From positions 744,001 to 808,000 of the forward strand of contig NZ_PQSP01000001.1 in the NCBI RefSeq assembly GCF_003991585.1: a DNA stretch of 64,000 bases, in the 5' to 3' direction. Position numbers and translations under genes: made by a program. Shown piece by piece: positions 57,577 to 64,000 of this stretch (position 1 is the stretch's first letter; every line of letters begins with the position of its first letter). A model generated the notes under the pieces. The model had not been told where the DNA came from and did no database searches. It saw only the letters and a program-made list of their open reading frames with translations. The DNA is from Saezia sanguinis. Lineage in GTDB: Bacteria; Pseudomonadota; Gammaproteobacteria; Burkholderiales; Burkholderiaceae_C.

Positions 57577-58066
57577 TCAAAAACTCCAAGACAATTCAAT
57601 AAAAAAATGGGTTTCAATATGCCCTGAATATCAATTAAGAAAAAATTTTTATCATAGAGATGTGAAGGCATTCTATGATGACTTCCAGCTCGGCCATGCC
57701 CCTGGTTTTGACAAAAATCACGAAAGACAATAATTAATTTGAATTGCACATCCCAATGCAGACTGCATCAAACATTTTTACAACATTTGAAATACATGTT
57801 TTCGTGATACCAGCTAAAAATCTGGCCAATCAACAAGCCTGAATATGCAAACCGGGTATCGTTTTTACAAAACAAACGCACCCTCATTACCTTAAAACCG
57901 GTATTCGTTCACATATGAATTGCTACGGGATTTTTTACTCTTTTAGTGCCCTGCAAAAGCAGGTCCAATTTACCCGCTGCACAACAGCCAAAGCGCATGC
58001 AAGTATATTTTGCGCTCGCCATCTGGATAATCCTGCATCTTGAAATGACAGAGAAAACAATGCGGT
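57577..58066. other. 490-bp gap upstream of the autotransporter
   Basis: No gene seen. AT-rich; it holds the CGTTCACATATG motif at 57906-57917, shared with prophage cargo promoters. Probable regulatory region for the autotransporter. Confidence 0.4.
57906..57917 (+). promoter_or_regulatory. CGTTCACATATG motif in chromosomal DNA
   Basis: Identical 12-mer to three prophage promoter sites. It could be a binding site for a host regulator that the prophage cargo also uses. Confidence 0.4.
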
Positions 58067-61000
58067 TTACCCCTGCGACAACTGGGCCCAGGTTTTTTCC
58101 AAACGCTTCACACTGACCGGATAGGGCGTGCGCAGTTCCTGTGCAAAAAGGCTCACACGCAACTCCTCCAGCATCCAGCGAAAATCCTGCAAGCGTGCAT
58201 CCGCTTTGCCATGCAGTTCAGCAACCCGGCGCTGGTAACGCTGTTCCAGTGAACGCATTTCTGCCATACGTGCTTCGTCACGCGCCGGATCTGCCTTGTA
58301 TTTATCCAGCCGCATCACCACGGCTTTCAGGTAGCGCGGCACATGCTGCATCTGTGTCCATGGCGTTTCCAGAACAAACCGCTTGGAAACCAGGCGTGCA
58401 AGCTGGGCCTGGATATCATCGTGTATCGCTTTGGGCGGTTTGCTGTCTTTGAGTTTGCGGATCGCCACGTTATATTCGGCAAGAACCGTTGACGCCATCC
58501 GCGCCACCTCCTGTGCAATCAGTTGCAAACGGGCACGTCCCTGGTTCACACATGCTTCAAACGACGCTGCATCTACAGGCAAAGGATCTGCCAAAAAAGC
58601 ACGGTCCAGCGCCAGCGCCTGAATCTGGTTTTTCAACTCCTCTGCTGTTCCCAGGGACATATACCCCATCGACATGCGTTGCAGATCAGGTACGTTTTTC
58701 TCAAGATATTTCAGCGCATCCTTCACCTGCAGAGCCACCAGCCGCCTTAACCCGGCGCGGTGATGTGCTGCCGCCACTTCAGGCTCATCGTATACCTCAA
58801 TATGCACCGCATCGCCCTCATCCACCAGCGCCGGAAAACCAACCAGCGTCTGCTTGCCTTTGCGTATTTCCATCAGTTCAGGCAGCTCACCAAATGTCCA
58901 TGCTGTGTAGCGCTCTTCACTTTGCGGCAGTGTTTTTTGCGCAGTAACTGTAACCTTTTTCTCAGTACCTTCAGATTGGCCGGATGGCAAGGGTTGTACA
59001 TGCGCCTGTTCAGCAGGTGTCTGGGGCAGTTTGAGTGCAGCCAGCGCCTGAAATGCATTACGTGCCAGGGCACCGAACTCGGCTTTTAATGCGGACAAAT
59101 TGCGCCCCATACCCAGTTGGCGGCCATGTTCGTCAACCACCACAAAATTCATGAACACATGTGGTGGCATGTTTTCCAGCCGGAAGTCGGTACGTTTCAC
59201 ATCCAGTTGTGTCTTCTGGCGTATTGCATGCAACAATGCCTCAAACAGGCTGCCTTCGCCAAATGGATGGCTTTCAATGAAACTTTGAATATAAGCCGCC
59301 AGCGGCATCAGCCGCGAGCGTGGGCGCTGGTGCAGGTTTTTCAACAATGCGGTCAATTTATCGGTCAGCATGCCTGGCACCAGCCATTCAGCCCGTTCGT
59401 CACTGACCTGGTTCAGCGCGTAAATCGGCACGGTCACCGTCATGCCATCACGCACATGCCCCGGTTCGTGCAGGTAGCTGACAGCGCAGTCAATGCCACC
59501 CAGCCGGATCATGCGCGGATAAGCATCGGTTGTAATGCCTGCGGCCTCATGGCGCATCAGCTCTTCTTTATTCAAATAAAGCAACCGGGGCTGTTTTTTG
59601 GCCTCCTGCCGGTACCAGGTTTCAAACGTATGACCACTGACCACATGCTCAGGTACCTGCTGCTCATAAAAAGCATAAATCAGCTCATCATCCACCAGCA
59701 AATCCTGTCGGCGCGCTTTATGCTCCATCGCCTGCACCTGTGCCACCATTTTGCGGTTATGCGCTAAAAACGGCAGCTTGCTGTCCCAGTCCCCGGCCAC
59801 CAGCGCTTCGCGTATGAAAATTTCACGCGACTGCTGCGGATCAATCTTGCCGTAATTGACTTTCCGGTTATTAAAGATCACCAGCCCATACAGCGTAGCC
59901 CGCTGCAGCGCCACCACTTCAGCGGCTTTTTTCTCCCAATGCGGATCCAGCAACTGGTATTTCAGCAGATGCTGCCCCATGGTTTCTATCCAGGCAGCCT
60001 GTATCGTCGCCAGCGAACGGCCAAACAGGCGCGATGTTTCCACCAGTTCGGCGGCCATTACCCAGCGCCCCGGCTTTTTATTCAGATTGGCACCCGGATG
60101 CGGCCAGAACTTGATACCGCGCGCGCCCAGATACCAGTCTTCATCATCACTCTTGCAGCCGATGTTACCCAAAAGCCCGCTGAGCAAGGCCAGATGAAGT
60201 TGTTCATAAGTTGCTGGCTTGCTGTTCAGCCGCCAGCCGTGCTCACGTACAACGGTCAATAGTTGCGTATGGATATCACGCCATTCACGCACCCGGCGCG
60301 GGTTGATGAACTGTTCACGCATACGCAGCTCCTGCTGCCGGTTGCTGAGCTTATGCAGCGCACCATCCTGCACTTCACCGGGTGCTGTCTTTTGGCTTTT
60401 CCTGATAGCACCTTTATTTGCAGGTTGGGATGCAGGCTGGGATTTTTCTCCACTTTTCTGAGCATTTGGCCCTGCTCCCTTTTTACCCGCCTGTGCGGCC
60501 AATACAGCCTGCTCAGCCGGTGCAAAAAGGCTGCGCCCGCGCAACTGCTCCAGCCACTGCCACAGCCGCAGCGTACCCGAAAACTCAGACCGTTCATCAT
60601 CAAACAGCTTATGTTTTTCATCGGCTTTCTGCTGCGCATCCAGCGGGCGGTCACGCACATCCTGCACGCTCATCGCGGCGGCCACCACCAGCACCTCGGC
60701 CAGAGACTGGCGTTCACGCGCCTCCAGAATCATGCGGCCAATGCGCGGATCTAACGGCAACCGCGCCAGCACCTTGCCCACATCGGTTAAAGTACGCTCC
60801 AGTTCATTGATTGCCCCCAGCTCAGAAAGCAGCGCATAACCATCGGCCACGGCACGGCCCGAAGGCGGTTCAATAAACGGGAATTCATCAACAGCACCCA
60901 GTCCAAGCGAAATCATGCGCAGAATCACGCCCGCTAAGGATGAGCGCAGAATCTCGGGGTCGGTAAATGGTGGTCTTCCTTTGAAATCCTGCTCGTCATA

Positions 61001-62104
61001 CAGGCGAATGCAGATCCCGTTGGCAACACGTCCGCAACGCCCCGAACGCTGGTTGGCCGCCGCCTGGCTGATTGCTTCTATCAGCAACTGCTCCACCTTG
61101 TTGCGGTAACTGTAGCGCTTGACACGCGCCAGCCCGGAATCAACCACGTAGCGGATACCCGGCACCGTCAGTGACGTTTCGGCCACATTGGTCGACAGCA
61201 CAATGCGCCGGCTACCCTGCGGATGGAAAATCTTTTCCTGCTCCTGTGGCGAAAGGCGTGCAAACAAAGGCAGCACCTCCACCGCACCCAGTTGTGCATA
61301 ACGACTGGCCGTATGCTTGCGCAAATGGTCAGCCGCTTCACGGATTTCACGCTCTCCCGGTAAAAATACCAGAATATCACCCCCCTGATGAGGGTCGCGC
61401 CATAACGCATCAGCCGCATCTGCAATGGCCTCATTCAGACCATAATCACGCGAATCTTCAAACGGCTGGTAGCGCACCTCTACCGGATAGAGCCGCCCGG
61501 AAACCATGATCACCGGTGCCGGCCCCTTAGCGGATGCAAAATGCCGTGCAAAACGGTCGGCATCAATCGTGGCGGAAGTCACAATCACCTTCAGATCAGG
61601 ACGCCGCGGCAGCAGTTGCTTGAGATACCCCAGCAGAAAATCAATGTTCAGGCTGCGCTCATGCGCCTCGTCAATGATCAGCGTGTCATAGGCCTTGAGG
61701 TCGGGATCAGACTGGATTTCCGCCAGCAGAATGCCATCGGTCATCAGTTTGACGGATGCGTCTTTGGAAAGCTTATCCTGAAAACGCACTTTATAGCCAA
61801 CCACTTCACCAAAAGGTGATTTCAGTTCCTCGGCAATACGCTTGGCCACGCTGGAAGCCGCAATACGCCGGGGCTGCGTATGGCCGATCAGCCCGCCGCC
61901 GTTGGCGCGACCCCGTCCCATCGCCAATACAATCTTGGGTAACTGTGTTGTTTTACCCGAACCCGTTTCACCGCATACAATAATAACCTGGTGGGCACGA
62001 ATAGCCGCGGCAATTTCGTCGCGCCGGGACGACACTGGCAGTTCTTCAGGAAAGCTAATGTTGAGCGTTGTAGTTTTTAATTCAGTAGAAGCCATGTGAT
62101 TCAT
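58067..62104 (-). CDS. hrpA: ATP-dependent RNA helicase HrpA
   Basis: 1345 residues, full length. DEAH motifs: GETGSGKTTQ, DEAH, SAT, QRSGRCGR; then HA2/OB domains and the DUF3418 C-terminal domain. A Lys/Gln/Ser-rich low-complexity insertion sits near residues 540-580. It is involved in mRNA processing and ribosome rescue in E. coli. Divergent from argA by 43 bp. Confidence 0.94.
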   Translation of the reverse strand: MNHMASTELKTTTLNISFPEELPVSSRRDEIAAAIRAHQVIIVCGETGSGKTTQLPKIVLAMGRGRANGGGLIGHTQPRRIAASSVAKRIAEELKSPFGEVVGYKVRFQDKLSKDASVKLMTDGILLAEIQSDPDLKAYDTLIIDEAHERSLNIDFLLGYLKQLLPRRPDLKVIVTSATIDADRFARHFASAKGPAPVIMVSGRLYPVEVRYQPFEDSRDYGLNEAIADAADALWRDPHQGGDILVFLPGEREIREAADHLRKHTASRYAQLGAVEVLPLFARLSPQEQEKIFHPQGSRRIVLSTNVAETSLTVPGIRYVVDSGLARVKRYSYRNKVEQLLIEAISQAAANQRSGRCGRVANGICIRLYDEQDFKGRPPFTDPEILRSSLAGVILRMISLGLGAVDEFPFIEPPSGRAVADGYALLSELGAINELERTLTDVGKVLARLPLDPRIGRMILEARERQSLAEVLVVAAAMSVQDVRDRPLDAQQKADEKHKLFDDERSEFSGTLRLWQWLEQLRGRSLFAPAEQAVLAAQAGKKGAGPNAQKSGEKSQPASQPANKGAIRKSQKTAPGEVQDGALHKLSNRQQELRMREQFINPRRVREWRDIHTQLLTVVREHGWRLNSKPATYEQLHLALLSGLLGNIGCKSDDEDWYLGARGIKFWPHPGANLNKKPGRWVMAAELVETSRLFGRSLATIQAAWIETMGQHLLKYQLLDPHWEKKAAEVVALQRATLYGLVIFNNRKVNYGKIDPQQSREIFIREALVAGDWDSKLPFLAHNRKMVAQVQAMEHKARRQDLLVDDELIYAFYEQQVPEHVVSGHTFETWYRQEAKKQPRLLYLNKEELMRHEAAGITTDAYPRMIRLGGIDCAVSYLHEPGHVRDGMTVTVPIYALNQVSDERAEWLVPGMLTDKLTALLKNLHQRPRSRLMPLAAYIQSFIESHPFGEGSLFEALLHAIRQKTQLDVKRTDFRLENMPPHVFMNFVVVDEHGRQLGMGRNLSALKAEFGALARNAFQALAALKLPQTPAEQAHVQPLPSGQSEGTEKKVTVTAQKTLPQSEERYTAWTFGELPELMEIRKGKQTLVGFPALVDEGDAVHIEVYDEPEVAAAHHRAGLRRLVALQVKDALKYLEKNVPDLQRMSMGYMSLGTAEELKNQIQALALDRAFLADPLPVDAASFEACVNQGRARLQLIAQEVARMASTVLAEYNVAIRKLKDSKPPKAIHDDIQAQLARLVSKRFVLETPWTQMQHVPRYLKAVVMRLDKYKADPARDEARMAEMRSLEQRYQRRVAELHGKADARLQDFRWMLEELRVSLFAQELRTPYPVSVKRLEKTWAQLSQG

Positions 62105-62147
62105 GCAGAATGCGTGATTATCCTTAAACCTATAGATTGTTGATGTT

Positions 62148-63569
62148 ATGGAACTCGTATTTCCTCACCTTTTTGTGCCCTGGTTCCGCTCGGTCGCACC
62201 TTATATCCATGCACACAAAGGCAAAACATTCGTCATCGGCATTGCCAGCGAACTGATCGCTGCCGGGCGCCTTGCACACTTTGTACAGGACCTGGCACTG
62301 ATCCACTCTTTAGGCATCAAAATTGTGCTGACCCACGGCTTTCGGCTACAGGTCGAGGAACAACTCGCCACGAAAGGACACGCCTCGCGTTTTGTCAACG
62401 GCATTCGCATTACCGACGAAGCCGCCCTGGACGCTGCACAGGAAGCCGCCGGTCAACTGCGTTACCAGATTGAAGCCGCATTCAGCCAGGGGCTGCCCAA
62501 TACCCCCATGGCACATGCACAGATCCGTGTACTGTCAGGCAACTACATCACCGCCAAGCCTCTGGGCATTGTCGATGGTGTCAATTTTGAGCAGACCGGT
62601 CTGGTGCGTAAACTCGACAGTGTCGGCATACAGCGCGCATTGGAGCAAAACGCTATTGTACTGCTTTCACCGTTTGGTTTTTCACCTACGGGTGAAGCTT
62701 TTAACCTGACCATGGAAGACGTAGCCAGCCAGGCGGCCGCAGCGCTCAAAGCCGACAAACTGATTTTTGTCACCGAAATCAAGGGCATTTCGGAAACCCT
62801 GGCCAAAGACGAGCAACAGCAGCCGACTCAGGCTCTAACAAGCGCCGCAACAGCCCCGCCGGCTCCTGCAACAGACGAACATTCGGGCATTCTGCATGAA
62901 TTAAGTCTGCACCAGGCAGAAGACCTGCTGGCCAAATTGCCTGATACCCAGCAACCCACCGATGCCGCCTACTACCTGAAATATGCGGTCAAAGCATCGC
63001 AGAACGGTGTTGAGCGTGTGCACATCATTCCTTATGCCGTGGATGGTGGGCTGTTGATGGAAATCTTCACCCATGACGGCATCGGCACCATGATTGTCGA
63101 TGAAAAACTCGACAGCCTGCGCGAAGCCCGCTCTGACGACGTCGGAGGTATTATCCAGTTGATCGAACCGCTGGAAAAAGACGGCATCCTGGTCAAACGC
63201 AGCCGCACCGACATTGAACGCGATATTTCAGCCTATACCGTGATAGAACACGACGGCGTGCTGTTTGGCTGCGCGGCATTTTACCCCTATCCTCAAGCCA
63301 AAACCGGCGAAATGGCAGCCCTCACGGTACTGCCTCAGGCACAGGGCCAGGGTGACGGTGACCGGTTGCTGAAACGCATTGAACAACGCGCACGGGCGCT
63401 CGGGTTTGAAAGCATTTTTGTGCTCACCACACGAACCATGCACTGGTTCATTAAACGCGGATTTGAGCCGGTTAAGCCTGAGTGGCTGCCTGAGGCGCGT
63501 TTGAAAAAATACAACTGGGAACGCCGTTCACAGGTACTGGTCAAACGGCTGGACCGAATCATTGACTAA
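62148..63569 (+). CDS. argA: N-acetylglutamate synthase
   Basis: 473 residues. Amino acid kinase domain (about 1-290) and C-terminal GNAT domain (about 325-473; ALTVLPQAQGQGDGDRLL). A Gln/Thr/Pro/Ala-rich insertion near residues 222-245 interrupts the kinase fold. First step of arginine synthesis; normally inhibited by arginine. Confidence 0.93.
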   Translation: MELVFPHLFVPWFRSVAPYIHAHKGKTFVIGIASELIAAGRLAHFVQDLALIHSLGIKIVLTHGFRLQVEEQLATKGHASRFVNGIRITDEAALDAAQEAAGQLRYQIEAAFSQGLPNTPMAHAQIRVLSGNYITAKPLGIVDGVNFEQTGLVRKLDSVGIQRALEQNAIVLLSPFGFSPTGEAFNLTMEDVASQAAAALKADKLIFVTEIKGISETLAKDEQQQPTQALTSAATAPPAPATDEHSGILHELSLHQAEDLLAKLPDTQQPTDAAYYLKYAVKASQNGVERVHIIPYAVDGGLLMEIFTHDGIGTMIVDEKLDSLREARSDDVGGIIQLIEPLEKDGILVKRSRTDIERDISAYTVIEHDGVLFGCAAFYPYPQAKTGEMAALTVLPQAQGQGDGDRLLKRIEQRARALGFESIFVLTTRTMHWFIKRGFEPVKPEWLPEARLKKYNWERRSQVLVKRLDRIID

Positions 63570-63580
63570 CCCTTCCAAAC

Positions 63581-63596
63581 CGGGGCTTCGGCCCCG
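63581..63596 (+). terminator. Hairpin after argA
   Basis: CGGGGC, TTCG loop, GCCCCG; no T-run, so probably a weak or Rho-aided stop. Confidence 0.6.
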
Positions 63597-63672
63597 TGAC
63601 CCTATACCGGAAAACCACCCGAAAACAGGCCTCCTTAACGGCGCTAAAACCCCTTGTTCCCAATACGCGGAA

Positions 63673-63810
63673 TCAGCAGAACTCCTCCGGCGCCCACAAC
63701 ACCACACCCCATGGATGGATATTTAAAAAATATCGATACCTCAAGGGCTCCTTGCTATCATATGAGCCAATTACGCTGTCAACCTTAAAATCATCGTAAT
63801 TGATTTTCAT
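63673..63810 (-). CDS. Doubtful small protein, 45 residues
   Basis: MKINYDDFKVDSVIGSY start and HPWGVVLWAPEEFC end; no clear ribosome site. A second open frame (63813-63971) ends 2 bp before it and reads coding-like (VKRQLVEFDSNLAQFDPIDVPDK) but has no start. They may be the decayed end of a gene coming from beyond the right edge. Confidence 0.3.
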   Translation of the reverse strand: MKINYDDFKVDSVIGSYDSKEPLRYRYFLNIHPWGVVLWAPEEFC

Positions 63811-64000
63811 TTTTATTTGTCTGGTACATCAATCGGGTCGAACTGAGCAAGATTTGAATCAAATTCAACAAGCTGTCGTTTAACCTGATTGGATACCGTC
63901 AGACATCGCATTCGTTTTTCAAACAGTAGCCAAATTAACTGACCGCACGAAAAAAAAGAAAGGACAATTAATCAGCTACGCCGCCGAAATACCAACACTC

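Overview
The window reads as a chromosome segment from a betaproteobacterium of the order Burkholderiales, most likely an Alcaligenaceae relative (Advenella or Castellaniella type). This is inferred from gene content and protein style: an extra C-terminally extended IF-1, AAHS aromatic-acid transporters beside a gentisate pathway, NadE followed by a PII protein, PmbA/DarP/MogA, HrpA and an ArgA of the kinase plus acetyltransferase type. No 16S rRNA gene is present, so the genus is only a guess.

Layout. 0-2.9 kb: a partial Nudix (NrtR-like) gene divergent from an operon of SPFH/Band 7 protein, unknown 94-residue protein and NAD kinase-like protein, with two palindromic operators between them. 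2.9-10.9 kb: a 3-hydroxybenzoate/gentisate catabolic block (maleylpyruvate isomerase, 3-hydroxybenzoate 6-hydroxylase, fumarylpyruvate hydrolase, gentisate 1,2-dioxygenase, two AAHS transporters) with a divergent LysR regulator; both transporter promoters carry the same pair of inverted repeats. 11-21.6 kb: housekeeping genes (lipoproteins, PII, NadE, IF-1, pyrophosphatase, PmbA, DarP, MogA, a tautomerase, a DASS permease, a LysM protein). 22-26.3 kb: a putrescine ABC transporter (potFGHI). tRNA-Ala(CGC) lies at 26.94 kb.

27.4-47.7 kb is an AT-richer, heavily eroded lambda-like prophage in tRNA-Pro(UGG). It has an integrase next to the intact tRNA on the right and a 49-bp copy of the tRNA 3' end on the left. 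Left of that copy is the 3' tip of a second integrase gene, so another element sat there earlier. The prophage keeps a lysis cassette (holin, SAR-type endolysin, Rz/Rz1), a tail fibre, the C-terminal part of tail-tip protein J fused by deletion to an HNH endonuclease gene, and one minor tail protein. Terminase, capsid, most tail, replication and repressor genes are missing. It is rich in cargo: a PAPS-reductase/GNAT/ParB-like operon, two tandem TIM-barrel plus FW-domain proteins, a secreted nuclease, several small secreted or membrane proteins, and an orphan HicB-like protein. Between endolysin and Rz lie three tandem units, two with near-consensus promoters, each encoding a short hairpin RNA ending in an intrinsic terminator. 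The hairpins show compensatory base changes. This is the most novel-looking feature of the window.

47.8-64 kb returns to chromosomal genes: an ABC-F ATPase, a 2-hydroxyacid dehydrogenase, a small accessory patch next to tRNA-Arg(UCU), a GNAT protein, nicotinamidase, an HSL-type esterase, a large autotransporter, HrpA and ArgA. NAD metabolism recurs across the window (Nudix/NAD kinase-like, NadE-PII, PncA), but these loci are not linked to each other.
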